Assembly: GCA_963082975.1 (NCBI GenBank)
Contig: OY720350.1
Span: 24,709,875-24,773,874 of the forward strand
From: Labia minor
Taxonomy: Eukaryota; Arthropoda; Insecta; Dermaptera; Spongiphoridae
Direction of reading: 5' to 3'
DNA length: 64,000 nucleotides
The notes beneath the pieces are model-generated. The model made no database searches, was not told the DNA's origin, and saw nothing but the letters and a program-made list of their open reading frames with translations. Made by a program: the position numbers and the translations under genes. Shown here piece after piece: positions 10,770 to 23,050 of this stretch (position 1 is the stretch's first letter; every line of letters begins with the position of its first letter).

Positions 10770-12135
10770 ATATGAACATTTTTATAACGTTACAGTACAG
10801 ATTTTGAACACTTACATTACACATATCGTGGTCAATTAACACACAAATAGTGTGTATCTATGTATCTATGTATTTAATTTCTTTTTGGAGTAATAAACTC
10901 ACATGTAAGAATAATATATTTTTCTTCATTATTACCTTTAAAAACTGTAACATTTGGCGCTCTTACTAAACTTTTATTCATTTGTTAAGTAATAACTGAA
11001 GGGTATCATTAGAATGAGATTACGTTACTTTTCCTTATAATGCTAATGAAAGGGTGTTCCAAAAAAATAACCAATTTAAAATCACGAATAATGCATTTTT
11101 TTAAAATAAATATTAGGAAGTATCTTTGGAATGTTATTCTATTTGATATCTGTGGTATTATAAATATGCTAAAACAGAACATTTCTTTTCGTTTTTTTCT
11201 TCTCTCTTATTTATTTTGTTGCAAATATAAGAAATGTATAAAAGATGACAGAACGTTAAAGAACTAAAAAAAAAACAAGCTCAGATTTGAATTCATGAAT
11301 CTTTATCTTCAAACTGCTCACTATTCGAATATTAAATGTGGCCGGATTTCTAATCCTAGAGCTTTATTTGTACATTTATCCCAGGGATGAAAATAATTTA
11401 ATTCTAAATATTTGATTACAGATAATAAACGACGCTCTTTAAAGGGGGTTTGGGAGTTTGCATAGGTGTTTATGTGCGGGGTTAACTAAGAGAGAAGGAT
11501 AAAATGCTCGAGGCAGAGGAGAGGGAGGAGGGAAAAGGGTGGAAACAAGTAAGGAAGTTGTCAAACTTACCTACCCAGAATAGCAATTACCCTAATTCAC
11601 AACTTTCAACTTTCATAAATATAAATCTTTATAAAATATGATATATATTTATACACTTATATTAATGTATTATATTATCTTAATTATTTATAGAATAATG
11701 TTCTATAGAATAAAATAAGTTTGGATTAATTGATTTTCAATTTTAATTAATATTTTAATTCAAATGATATTTTTTAGTATTTAGTAAAAATTCAATCATA
11801 TTTATGACAAGAATTCTTTTAGGTAGATAAATTATCAATTTAATCGGTCACGTTACTAATTTATAATTTTAGAATGAGTTTAAAAGTTACAATTTAAATG
11901 TTAATTGAATTTTTAATTAAAACTATATTAATCATATCTTTTTAGAAAAATTTGTAAATTAATAAATTAATATATAATTAAATTGGATTTTTTTTTATTA
12001 AAATAGTAAAATCTTAAAAAATAAAGAAATATTATATTTTGAAAAATAATATAAATGAAAGTGTGCATCAACCTTTATTATTTATTTTATCAAAAAAATT
12101 AATTTGACAAATATTTAGGGAAATTTAAAGTTAAA
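10770..12135. other. AT-rich sequence without recognised gene
   Basis: Mostly AT-rich. A purine-rich patch at 11440-11560 (GAGGCAGAGGAGAGGGAGG) stands out, but every frame near it has stops. The 75-codon frame at 11040-11267 has no recognisable features. Confidence 0.45.
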
Positions 12136-12137
12136 AT

Positions 12138-12762
12138 AAGTTGACCTGTGGCCAGGTTCGAACCGACCGACGGTTTGAAGTAAATTAATTTCCAGCGAAC
12201 AGAAACAATTTCAAATAATTTTAATATATCTATTAATGTAATAAAAAACAGATATGGATAGAACATAAATATTTTTAATTTTATTTTATTTATACTATAT
12301 ATATGTAAGACCAGGCTGTGACGTCATGAATGGCTGGATGACGTCATATAATTTTAAATTAAGAAAAAACTAATAAAGATGATTTTTCTCGAGGATAAAA
12401 CCATTACAAAGTGCATGATTCGTGGTAATATGTATAAAATCTCCTCATGTGAAATTTGGTGTGAAAATAACCCTTCCCTTCCTATCGTCGATCGCTAATA
12501 CTACCACTTCCGGTTTCCGGATTTGCACCAAAAGTTGATCAATTCATCATACTGATGCATTAAGTAAATATACCAAATTTAATCAAAATCCGTTGAGCCG
12601 TTGAAACTGTACACATCTATAAGGACGGACGGACGGACAGACATCATGCTAAAAATACTTTTTTCTGTTAAGAAAATGCATGATTCGTGGAGATATGTAA
12701 AAATCTCCATATGTGAAATTTGGTGTGAAAACAATACCTCCCTTACTATCGTCGGTCGGTAA
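12138..12762 (+). mobile_element. Family A Helentron-like nonautonomous element, copy 1
   Basis: Begins AAGTTGACCTGTGGCCAGG and ends CGTCGGTCGGTAA. ACCGACCGACGG near the left end is the inverse of CGTCGGTCGGT at the right end, giving subterminal inverted repeats. A short palindrome (ACCTG-TGGC-CAGGT) lies outside the left one. Internal landmarks are a GGAC microsatellite (12624-12638) and a GGAGAT...ATCTCC hairpin. This layout matches Helentron-derived interspersed elements such as Drosophila DINE-1. It is noncoding and would depend on an autonomous Helentron. The assignment is by structure only. Confidence 0.75.
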
Positions 12763-13354
12763 AAATCATAATTCTTTATCAAATTTTTGTCTAAACAATT
12801 TGAGTTATTGTCATTATATAAATTATTGTGAGTCTTCGTCTCTCTTTTTAGGGGTTTTAAGATAAGATAAAGAATTGATTATATAGAAATGAAGATAAGT
12901 TACACAGATTAATAATTAAAAATACAAAATTTCTAATTAACAAAACAATGATGATGTTCTTTTTTGTCATTTCCGATAGATTAGATTTTAATTTCCGATT
13001 TATAAAAAGAAATCGTTTTTATGTGGTAAAATTGTTTAAAAAAAAAGATATTTAAAAAGACAGTTGAATTGAAATTAAAGGGTTCTAACAAAATCGATCA
13101 TCAAATAATTTGATAATGAAGGTAACAACAATTAATTAGATCTGTAATCAAAAATAAATTACTTTTTAATCCAACAAATAAGTACTATTTCCGTTAATTT
13201 AAACATCTCTCTATCTCTCTTTCACAAACACTTTATCTTTTTTTTTTTTTTTGATGAAAAAGAAATTCAATTTCATGAAATTCTAATGCAAACAAATTCA
13301 AAAATTTACAATTTAATTGGAAATAATGTTTGATGATGCAAATATACTTCAAAG

Positions 13355-13395
<41 letters not shown>

Positions 13396-13517
13396 TTTAT
13401 TTTGTAATGAATTTCACTAATTCTATCTTTCAATTTAATGGACGGTATTGTTATCTTTGAAAGTTGCATCAATAGTATTACGGGTATACTGTATATTAGT
13501 TAAGTTGTACAGAGTGG
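12763..13517. other. AT-rich sequence, probably intronic or 3' of the 13.5-kb exon
   Basis: Contains an (AT)n run of about 36 bp at 13358-13392 and poly(A)/poly(T) tracts. No second exon could be identified here on the minus strand. Confidence 0.45.
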
Positions 13518-13523
13518 ACTCAC

Positions 13524-13653
13524 CCGGGGCGACGTCGGGCTCTTTCTCTTGCTAATTTAGCTCTTCTTCTGAGACAACAGATAACAAGCAACGCGAGTAA
13601 CGGAAAGCCGATGATACAGGAAACGATTGGGATGACGATCGCCTCCGGTGACA
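13524..13653 (-). CDS. Membrane-protein exon: transmembrane helix and Arg-rich tail
   Basis: On the minus strand the exon is preceded by a pyrimidine-rich tract and TCTACAG (acceptor, ending at 13654) and followed by GTGAGT (donor, 13518-13523). Its 130 nt start in phase 1 and end in phase 2. It encodes SPEAIVIPIV, then a hydrophobic segment of about 21 residues ending LLVICC, then LRRRAKLARERARRR. That is one transmembrane helix followed by a basic stop-transfer stretch, so the N-terminal side should be outside the cell and the tail cytoplasmic. It joins in frame to the exon at 23573-23750. Downstream exons should be on the minus strand below 13518 or beyond the window. I do not recognise the family. 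Confidence 0.75.
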
Positions 13654-14000
13654 CTGTAGACACACACAAACATACACTCAAAGAGAAGAATATGAGACTA
13701 GGACAGAAGAAAAGACATTCAAAGTACACTCATTTCGTAGGTAAGCAAATAACCTTTGACGCTCGACAGATAAAAGCCAACGGCAGAATTTATAGGATGT
13801 TGTCGTTTACAAAGTGAACAACGTATTTTGACTAAATTCAAAGAGATCAACAGCTCCAACCATCTAAAACCACTTGGATTTTATTTTATATAAATATTCT
13901 TCATAAAGATTATCAGAGAGTTTCAAGAAAGAGATTGAGTTGTAATCTAAAGGAGAGGTAAGTAAATATTTAAAATTTGTTAATTACTTTTGTTTGAAAA

Positions 14001-14300
14001 AAAAAATTGACTCTAAACTTAAAATTATCTAAGCTGTTATGTCGATTAACATTGAAAAATATTGGAAACACAGTAATTAACAATTTTTGAGTGAATTATT
14101 GAGTTGTATATTCTTTTTTGAGTGAATTATTGAGTTGTATATTCCTTTCTATTCAATGTTCAAAAAAAATTGACTCTAAACTTAAAATTATCTAAGCTGT
14201 TATGTCGATTAACATTGAAATATTGGAAACACAGTAATAAACAATTTTTGAGTGAATTATTGAGTTGTATATTCTTTTCTATTCAATGTTCCATTTTTCT
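14001..14300. repeat. Tandem duplication, 163-bp period, with a nested 30-bp duplication
   Basis: The segment starting TTGACTCTAAACTTAAAATT occurs at 14007 and 14170 and runs about 125 bp with near identity. Inside the first copy the phrase GAGTGAATTATTGAGTTG is itself duplicated (about 14090 and 14120). It is a local slippage-type or recombination duplication, in the large intron. Confidence 0.85.
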
Positions 14301-15007
14301 TATTTAAGACTTATGGAATGAATTCAAGTGGAATTTGGAATTTATCATCTCTTTACTTTAATGGTTAAAATTATTACTGTTAATAATACAAGTTTTGATG
14401 GGTATTTTAACGATAATATTCTACAAAATGTAACAAAGCATTGTGAAATTCTTAAACATTATCTGTAATAATGAAATAAATCACTTAAACGTATTAGAGG
14501 TTAATCCTATTATATTAATTAAATTTAATTAGTGATAATTCAATATCAAATATAGATATTCATAAAAGTATTTTTTTTTTCATTTTTTTCAAAAGTCAGG
14601 TAGATAAAATAATAAAATGATGAAAAATAAATTTTAAAACTTTATCAAATTTGTTATGGTCGATGATTTAATATGATTTAAGTAGAAAAATTAAATGAAA
14701 TCCTTGGAGTTTCTCAAAAGTTTTGTAAATGTTCCTTCTGTTTGAAAATCTCTTTTCATCTTCTTATAGTATACCAAAAACTCATTAATTAAGAATATAA
14801 TCTAACTTACTTACTTAATACGTTAAACATACGTGAAATAATTGGGTTTTGTTCTATATGAAGAAACACACGAAATGGTTAAATTATATTTGTGTGCTCT
14901 CAGTGTAGCCTGTAAACTAATTGAAGTCTAACTTTAACCTTTTATTATAAGTTCAACGACTTTTCAATCATTAAAAATGAATTGGACATTAAAAAATTAG
15001 AATTATT
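14301..15007. other. AT-rich intronic sequence
   Basis: No recognised element or exon. It lies between the two minus-strand membrane-protein exons and is therefore probably intron. Confidence 0.45.
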
Positions 15008-15072
15008 AGAAACTAGCTGCTCCGAGCGCCTTCGGCGCTCTCCACACCTAGACGGGGGCTCCGCCCCCTGTA
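15008..15072. repeat. Double perfect hairpin (Helitron-like end)
   Basis: Two GC-rich hairpins with 3-base loops follow each other: GAGCGCC-TTC-GGCGCTC (15024-15040) and GGGGGC-TCC-GCCCCC (15054-15068), then a C run. Such hairpins resemble Helitron-like termini. They abut the LINE fragment that follows. The preceding CTAGCTG echoes the CTAGC near the family C end. Confidence 0.55.
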
Positions 15073-15640
15073 CCCCCCCCCCCGAGTGTCCCTATTCTGA
15101 GCTATAACCATCTAACTCCTACCCTGTCCCATCTCTCTCACGTTCCTTCCTAAATTGTCCACCCTGATCACAATTGGTCTTCCACACGGACGTTTTCCAA
15201 TCGAACTCCCCACCAATATATTTTTCCTCTCCCATTCTAGCCATGTGCCCTGCCGATCCCAGCCTTCTCTATTTTATGACCTATATCTAGAGATGCATAG
15301 AGGTCATGCAATTCCTTGTTATGCAGTCTCCGCTATTCTCCGGTGTCCTCATCTTTCTTTGGCCCATAAATGCTGGGAAGAATCCTATTCTCAAATACTT
15401 TGAATCTACTCTCATCTCCCAGGGTTATAGACCATACCTCCCACCCATATAATACAACAGAAAAAATAATTGTTTTATATATTTTATTTTGATCCCCTTT
15501 GATAATAATTTCCCGATTGCAACCTCGATTTAAATTCTTTACAAATATTATTCGCTCTGATACTAATTATTTTGCATTATCACTATTAATTTCAAACCCC
15601 ATCACTTTTCCTTTCTCGATTATTTTTTTATGCTACTTTA
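15073..15640 (-). pseudogene. LINE reverse transcriptase C-terminal fragment (type 1, longer)
   Basis: The minus strand reads, from its 5' side near 15640: residual RT sequence, IIFSVVLYGWEVWSITLG, ESRFKVFENRILPSIYG, EWRRLHNKEL, then KIEKAGIGRAHG, GKRPCGRPIV and NVREMGQG. The order is that of a non-LTR retrotransposon ORF2 C-terminus (thumb region, then the basic WAGH...GRP tail). Frameshifts and stops make it a pseudogene. It is the same family as 6703-6978 and 23051-23221. Confidence 0.75.
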
Positions 15641-15663
15641 AATGTTATTAATTTATTTAATAA

Positions 15664-16210
15664 TAAGTTGACCTGTGGCAAGGTCCGAACCGACCGACGG
15701 TTTGAAATAAATTAATTTCCAGCTACAGAAACAATTTCAAATAATTTTAATATATCTATTAATGTAATAAAAAACAGATAGGCATAGAACATAAATATTT
15801 TTAATTTTATTTTATTTATAATATATAGCTGAAGTAGCCGGCGTTGCCCGTGATCATAATACGGAGGCTGTGACGTCATGAAGGGCTGGGTGACGTCATA
15901 TAATTTTAAATTAAGAAAAACATAATGAAGATGATTTTTCCCGAGGATAAAACCAATACATTCGTGGTGATATGTAAAAAAATCTCCTCATGTGAAATTT
16001 GGTGTGAAAATAACCCTTCCCATCCTATCGTCGATCGCTAATACTACCACTTCCGGTTTCCGGATTTGCACTAAAAGTTGATCAATTCATCCCACTGATG
16101 CATTAAGTAAATATTCCAAATTTCATCAAAATTCGTTCAGATATGTAAAAATCTCCACATGTGAAATTTGGTGTGAAAACAATACCTCCCTTACTATCGT
16201 CGGTCGGTAA
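15664..16210 (+). mobile_element. Family A Helentron-like element, copy 2
   Basis: Starts AAGTTGACCTGTGGCAAGG and ends TCGTCGGTCGGTAA. It lacks the GGAC microsatellite region (a deletion near 16140) and contains GAAGTAGCCGGCGTTGCCCG at 15831-15850, which copy 1 lacks. Subterminal inverted repeats and hairpin are as in copy 1. It lies in the large intron, on the strand opposite to the host gene. Confidence 0.75.
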
Positions 16211-17225
16211 AAAACAAAGTAAACAAAATAAAAATAAAAGATTTATAAGAGATAAGATTATAAGAGAGATATTATAAGATAAGATTTAATAATATTAGAT
16301 CATATTTATTCAATAGTTTATTTTGAATAAGATATTCTTTAATTATCATTTTAAATGAATATTAATTAAAGAAAGAAATTGTTTTTATAATATCCTAAAT
16401 AATATGTAACAATTTTCAAGATAGAAATTTATTACAATTATTAAATTTTGCATCATTGCATCAATCTGATTAAAATGAATTGAACTGGGGTCCTCAATAA
16501 TACAAACAAACAATTTTAGCTAGCATAATGAGATTAAAAAATAAAAAATATATAAACTTACCTGAAAATAATTAGATATTTATTTAATAAAATTAAATTT
16601 TTAAGTAAATAAATAAATAAAATCAAAATTCAAAATTAATCAAGTAAAAAAGGCAATTGAAATGTTTTAAATTATCTAAAAAAAAACAATTATTAATATA
16701 AAAATACAAATAATATGATCAAAAAATAAATAAAATTAAATTAAATAAATAAAACGTTTTAAATAGAAATACAAACTAATTGATATTATGAAAAACAATT
16801 TTAAACAAATGTATTTAATTAAATTATTAAATTTAAAAAATATTAAATGATATTTAGCTTAAATATAAAAATTAAAATAAAAAGAAATTACTTAAAAAAA
16901 TTAAAACTATAATAATAATATTAAAATATATATAAAATTACCTGAAAATATTTATTTGATAAAATTAATTAATTATCTTATTATTATTTATCCAAGTAAT
17001 ATCATCTATTTCTATTCGACACTGAGAAGGAAGGGATTCACAGCACAGAGCATCCTTACAGTCACAGTCAGTAGAGAGTAAAAAAAAAATGATTACCGCC
17101 GTTTTTTAAAATAATTAAATTATTCTATAGATTATAAAATAAAAATTATTGTATTAACATTAAAAATATTGAAATAAAAAATAATATTTAGTTTGATTTA
17201 ATAAATAAAAATATTATAAACATTT
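16211..17225. other. Very AT-rich intronic sequence
   Basis: Includes GATAAGATTATAAGAG at 16248-16263 and a CTAGCATAATGAGAT terminus near 16518-16532 like the family C end. Positions 16985-17080 are less AT-rich but have no coding support. Confidence 0.4.
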
Positions 17226-17505
17226 TTAGTGGGAATGGGAATTTCTCGGGGAGGAAGGGAGGTCAGATAAGCGACAACTTTTGTTCCAAATGTTCGAACT
17301 CCCTAGCTGTGACGTCATCAATAAGAAAATGTAAAGAAAAGGGCTGTTTTTAGGGTTTTCCCGACAATTATTCGATTTTTTCTCGCCGGAAAAACCATCC
17401 TTGGACTTCAACGAACATTTTAAAAAAAGAATTGTCAAAATTGGTCCAGGCGTTATTGAGTGATGCAATTACGAAAGTCATTTTTATTTATAAGATAATA
17501 ATATA
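17226..17505 (+). repeat. Helitron-like repeat fragment
   Basis: Contains GTGACGTCATCA, a TTTTTCTCGCCGGAAAAACC stretch, the phrase AAAATTGGTCCAGGCGTTAT, and ends with TTTATTTATAAGATAATA. Similar phrases close the family C copies. The 80-codon minus frame inside it has no family features and is taken as chance. Confidence 0.45.
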
Positions 17506-17794
17506 GTTTACGGGTTTACCGATGAGGGCGCGCATATCATTTCTAGTCAAATAAAAATTATTTTAAAATAAGTATAATGTAAATAATGTAAGACAATCTA
17601 AAATGAAAATGAAAAAATATATACTAATTACGACCATGAGTTACTAATTCAAAATTCAAATTCAAAATTATTATAAACCTTTTTTTTATTAAGTTATGGG
17701 ATAAAAAAATTTATGTATCATAAATTGTCTAATTAACATACTTTTTTAAACTATACTAAATATCATTTCTAGTCATTTCCTCATTTCCAAGACC

Positions 17795-18040
17795 TTAAGA
17801 AGACGCCTCAGGGTGGTTCACATTCTCATGGTCCAGGGTTTAAGTTTTGGGCCTGGCAAGGAAATTTCTATAGCTGGGGACTATTGGCACTGAGTCAACC
17901 CAGCTTCCGGGATCAAAATTGGGAAGCTAGTTTATAAAAAGTAGCGCCTCCGATCAAGAAAATCATGGTAGAGGTTGATAAGACCCGTTTTACTGATCAT
18001 AGGACACCTAATTGATATAACCGACTTGATAGGAGTTGTA
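17795..18040 (+). repeat. SINE-like interspersed repeat, longer copy
   Basis: The 3' half contains CCGATCAAGAAAATCATGG, then ACTGATCATAGGACACCTA and CCGACTTGATAGG. The same order occurs at 30978-31125, where the 5' part is diverged or missing. The 5' half (GGTCCAGGGTTTAAGTTTTG, GGGCCTGGCAAGG) has a weak tRNA look but no clear A and B boxes. A short retroposed element is inferred. Confidence 0.5.
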
Positions 18041-19296
18041 AAAAAGTCAGAGTTTTTATTTTTTTCTTAAAGATCTGTACCAATACTAAATACACTATAA
18101 AATAAAAAGATAAAATAAAAACAGAGAGAAAATTGGAGCAAATTAGTAAAATTCATCATAAATAGTCAAGTTATGTTGTAACAAGTCAATTTCAATTGAG
18201 AGGAATGTTCTGTTAAATTTTATTGGATAGAGAGACAAATCCTAATTTTCGTTTTCAATCGGACCCATTTAAACGGTCCGATTAATGATTTTCCATCAAT
18301 TTGAAGCCGAGTCGCAAATTAAACCCCATTCCGTCCGGTTGTAATCCATTATTCTTATTGGCCTACGTAGGTATTAAACGTCAATTTCAAGGCCTTTGTG
18401 GTCTTCCCCAACTCCTGTTTCATTCCAGCATAACATCAAACCAAATTGGCTTCTATTAAAACCAAGTGGCTATATTAATATAAAAGAACATCGTATAAAA
18501 TAAAAGAGAAATCAGAAAAAAATAAATGATTCGCAATATCTTAATGGATATTTTACCTTTTTTTTGACTCCTCATTTATTTCATATTTGAGAAGAACGAA
18601 ATAATTGTACAAAAATATTCCATTTATATTCATGATTTCAGTACAAATTACGAAATCTTTTTTTTTTTTACATTATTTTATCTTTATATCTTATAGAAAT
18701 TAAAATATTTTATCTTAAAAAATAATTTAAAACACAAAACATTCTGTGAAAAATAATCTAGATGAATGTAATTTGAATATTAAGCAAAAGTTGGAAATTT
18801 TCATAGGATTTTTAATTATTATTTCGCATTACACAAATATGATAATTTGATCACCCATTTACTAAATATTAATTCAAAAATAAAGAAAAATTTTATCAAA
18901 TTTTATTAATCGTAATAATTAAAAGGATAAAAATTTTAATTAAAATTATAAAATGAAAACATTTTCAAACAATATAGGTAAGTAAATATTTTAATTTAAA
19001 TTAAAATGTATCATTTAATCAATTGTTTTTAATATTACATAATATAATATAGTGTTAGGTTTCATAATTCTAAATGTACATTAGTACATTGAAGGAAAAA
19101 AGAGAATACCAGTCTCACACAGTTAGGCAACTTGCGTAGCACCTATCTCAACAACATTAATATGGCGAGATAGTAAAAAGTATTACTCTTGAATCTTCTT
19201 GTCTGAAACAACATTTGACTGCAAATTAATATATTTGTTTTTTAAGCTCATTTTAGAGGCTGATTTCGAAGAAAGACGGCTTAAATAAAATAATAC
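18041..19296. other. AT-rich intronic sequence
   Basis: Positions 18230-18470 are less AT-rich but show no coding frame. A lone family B end (GGCGAGATAGTAAAAA) occurs at 19163-19178, in inverse orientation to the copy starting at 19303. Confidence 0.4.
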
Positions 19297-19302
19297 TCTT
19301 TT

Positions 19303-19912
19303 TTACCATCTCGCCAGAGTATTGAAAATTATCGATTTCGAGATTTTGTGGTTTTTATACGTTTTGAAGGTCCCTGAGTCATTTTCACCAAGGTTGAGAA
19401 AAATGTCTGTGTGTGTGTGTATTTGTGTATGTGTGTATGTGTGTATGTAGACGATATTATGCAAAAACGGTTTGAGCTAGAATAATGAAATTTGGTATAC
19501 GGGCATTATTCAAAATTTGTAGTTTTCTATCAACTTTTGAGAAATGTAGCTCAACTGGAATAGGGCCATTACCTACCACGTTTTCATTTTTTTAACTCTA
19601 AACTGACCTAAAAAATAAAGATATATGTTTGATAGTTTTTCACATAATTGAAAATTGTATAAAACTGCTATATATAGAATTTCAGCTTTATTGAATTGCT
19701 GAAAGTACAGGAATTAATTTTTTAACACCGCAAATGACGCGCCAGCACGTGTCGTGGTGCCATTAACAAAGAGTCAAACACACGCTGGTTTAATAAATAT
19801 TATTTATTAATTTTAATTTATAATTTATAATTAATTAAATTTAATTTAAATATAATATAAATTTAAATTCAAATTGCGAGATAGTCGAGTGGAGACTCTC
19901 CAGCTTATTTAA
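19303..19912 (+). mobile_element. Family B Helentron-like element, copy 1
   Basis: Begins CTTTTTACCATCTCGCC and ends GCGAGATAGTCGAGTGGAGA-CTCTCC. ACTATCTCGC near the start and GCGAGATAGT near the end are subterminal inverted repeats; a TGGAG...CTCCA palindrome follows the right one in the better copies. It contains a (GT)n microsatellite near 19405-19445. The design parallels family A, but the sequence is unrelated. Noncoding. Confidence 0.7.
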
Positions 19913-20503
19913 ATTTAATCATTCAATTTTGTTTATTTATTATTCCATTGCTTCATTTATCTATTTATTTCAGTAGTTTCGTCAGCTTATCTCTCTCTCT
20001 TATAAAGAAAGTTTAAATTTGATTTGAAATTATAAATTTTTTTAAATGTTTTATCCTTTTTTGTTTTTTTATCCTTTTAAATTATTGTTTCATCTTGCTT
20101 CCAAATTATATATATACTTGTACATATAATTCATAATAAATTAATGATTTTACTCAAAGGGAAGAAATCCGTTGGGACAGAGACAGTCTCAACGACATGC
20201 TATGAATAATTTGTTTTTTATATAATTATTTTGATAATAATATTTTAACTTTTTAAATGAAAGGAAATTTTTTTTTAACATATTTTCTAAGAATATTAAT
20301 GTTGTTAATATTTGATGATTATTTTTAATATTTTGACCTTTATCTTTTTATTCTAGAATATTATAGAATTTCTTTTATTATTTATTTATAATATACTTAC
20401 CAAGATATAAATTAAAAAATAATTTATTTAAATATAAATTTGAGTATTTAGATACAATATTTATATAAATTATAAAAAATATATTTATTATTTTTATTAA
20501 ATA

Positions 20504-20660
20504 AGCTGAAGTGTCTCCACTCGACTATCTCGCAAATTTGAATTGTATTAAATAACATATATTATATTTAAATTAAATTTAATGGCTCTTTGTTGATGGC
20601 ACCATGTTACGTGCTGGCGCGAGATTTGCAGTCTTGTTGAAAAACTAATTTTAATAGATT
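20504..20660 (-). mobile_element. Family B element, copy 2, truncated
   Basis: The 3' end of family B in reverse (AAGTGTCTCCACTCGACTAT at 20512) runs about 150 bp inward and stops. Its 3' end faces that of copy 1 across about 590 bp, and both ends are followed by AGCTTATTTAA-type sequence. Confidence 0.6.
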
Positions 20661-20974
20661 ATTTAAAGATTAAATTTAAATTTATATAATTGACGGTTTT
20701 AAATAGGCTTGAACTTATAAATGAAATTAATAATAATTTATTTTATATAACCCCACCACTAAAGTTGAATATGCGTTGTAAAATATATAAAACAACAACC
20801 AATTATTAAACAATCTATACGACTAATATATTATATATGTAATATGGAAAATAAACAATTATATTGATATTCTTATATATTTTTAGTGTTATTCTTAATC
20901 TATTCCAGTGTGAAGTGGTGAAACAAATATTCAATGAAATGAACTTGAAGCACACATGACGTTTAATATTACAG

Positions 20975-21349
20975 TACCTGGTTCACTGAGCCGTCGCTCG
21001 GTCATTAAAAAAAATTATTCCTTATTATTAGGTTTAATAAAATTTTTATTATTACAAAAATTTGACTTGATTGTTCATATAAATAAATTAAACTAAATGC
21101 GCCCAACGGTTTTCATTGAATATGAAGCAATTCATCCATAAACTTTGTCAGGCTTATAGAAAAATTATTTTATTCTTTTTAGTCCATTGGAAAACCGTTA
21201 TTTTATAAAAAACTTTTATATTTATATTATTCTTTATAAATATTATCTATGGTGTGAATTTCAAAAAAATCCTTCGAGGAGATTAATATTCCAAAAATAC
21301 AAATATATATCTATATATACAGTTTTTGTTAGTGTAATAAGATAAGATA
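20975..21349 (+). mobile_element. Family C Helitron-like element
   Basis: Starts TACCTGGTTCACTGAGCCGT and CGCTCG, contains ATTATCTATGGTGTGAATTT and a run of A before CCTTCG, and ends GTAATAAGATAAGATAA. Same family as 1233-1469 and 57056-58938. Noncoding. Confidence 0.6.
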
Positions 21350-23050
21350 AAAATCTAGAAGTTTTGAACAATCAAGAAGATTATAAAGATATAAGCCTCT
21401 GTATCTTGCCCTGTATATATATTGCTAGTTTGTAATAAACAAAATTAGCTGGCTTTGATAATGACCAGGAGCAAGCAAAATTTATAAATATATATTTTAA
21501 ATTATATATATGCTTGTTACATTTAAATTATGTAGTTGCATTAATAAAATAAATAAAAGAATAATTCTTAATCTATAGATGAAAAAAATAATTTACAAAA
21601 TAATTAAAAATTTGTGTATAAAAAAATAGATTAAGAAAAGATCTTATACCATAATTCATCATGATTATTCCTACATTATACCATTTTTAGCCATTTCTTT
21701 TTTATTTTCATTTCTATATCAGTGGAAATATATTTAAATAAGGTAAAAAGGCAATATAAGTCGGAGGGGGTGGATATGAATGGGTGGAAAGGAATGGAGG
21801 CATTAAGCTAAATTTATATAACTGGTAAGGCAATCCTTTTAAAGTGAAACGAATTCTCATCTCCCTTTTTCTTTAATAAGAAATTAATTTGTTTGTCTTC
21901 CTACACCTTCCCCTCCTCTTCTACGTAACTTCTTCGTTCGGAATATTATTTAATTTTTAAACTTGATTTTTTTTTAATTATTTTTTTTTTCTTTTTCTCA
22001 CTTTCATTTATTTGACTATCTGTATAAATAATGTGGGAAAAATGCCATTGATTTAAAATTTAAACGAGTTTTTACAGGAAATCAATGTTTCCGTCATCTC
22101 TTAAATTCACTGAACTTATCCGGATGGCTATGTTTTGATTATATATAAATGCTATGTATATATATATATCTATATATATATATTTTAAAGAGCTTATATA
22201 TATATATATATATTTAACGAAAATTAATTTTAGTTTAAATTACATCGATGGGGTAGAAACAAGAATATTTTAAGATAGAAGATTTTATGTAGCTTTTTTT
22301 AATTAATTTTATAAAAATATGAATTATTATGTTTAAAAAAAAAAAATAAAAAAATACAAGGCCCTTGAGATATTTCTCTGTAAATTCTCATGATTTCATT
22401 TTTCATAATACGAAAATATTTATAATTTAAAATATAATAATAATAAAGATAATACAAATTTTAGAATTTCTTTTTTAATATATATATATATTTAAAATTT
22501 AAAATTCAAAAAGAGTGAAACTCCCAGGCGTAATTAATTTTTTTTAGGTCATGCATCTCTTTGACTGGATAATGTATGAATGATTTACGTTAATATATTC
22601 ATATAAACACACACACACACACACACACACACATAACATAGTATAGCAGTTACAGAGTGTTAATGTGTGTTATTTTTCTTCCTTGCTATACCTATTTATG
22701 GTGTTCTTAGACTCAAGCTTATGATTAAGGGCTGAAATGACCTTATGTTGACAGTGGCTTAACTAATAAGCATTTTTTGTTCATTTTACAGATCTTATCT
22801 GTTAATTTTTATGTGGGAATGATCAAGAATCTACACCGTTTAACTGTTTGATTTAAAATAAAAATATTTATTGTTGAAAAAATCTGTGCTTCCTGCAAAG
22901 GTAATCACCTTTTATAACAATTAAGAAAACAATATTGTCTATAAAGGAAATCATCTCTTTAAAATCAATTTAATTTATTTAATGAATTTATCTTTAAAAT
23001 TAATTGGGATAAGTATTAATAATTTTAGTTGATAGAAAATTTAAGATAAG
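21350..23050. other. AT-rich intronic sequence with microsatellites
   Basis: (TA)n tracts near 22141-22210 and a (CA)n tract at 22609-22632. No gene or classified element recognised; pyrimidine-rich near 21890-21930. Confidence 0.45.

Noticed and set aside
11540-11600. Minus-strand exon ending at a GTAAGT donor (GGTAG|GTAAGT)
   Set aside because: All three frames upstream of the donor contain stops within 30 bases.
12579-12782. 67-codon minus frame, and the similar one at 63172-63357
   Set aside because: Both are the same stretch of family A elements; noncoding repeat.
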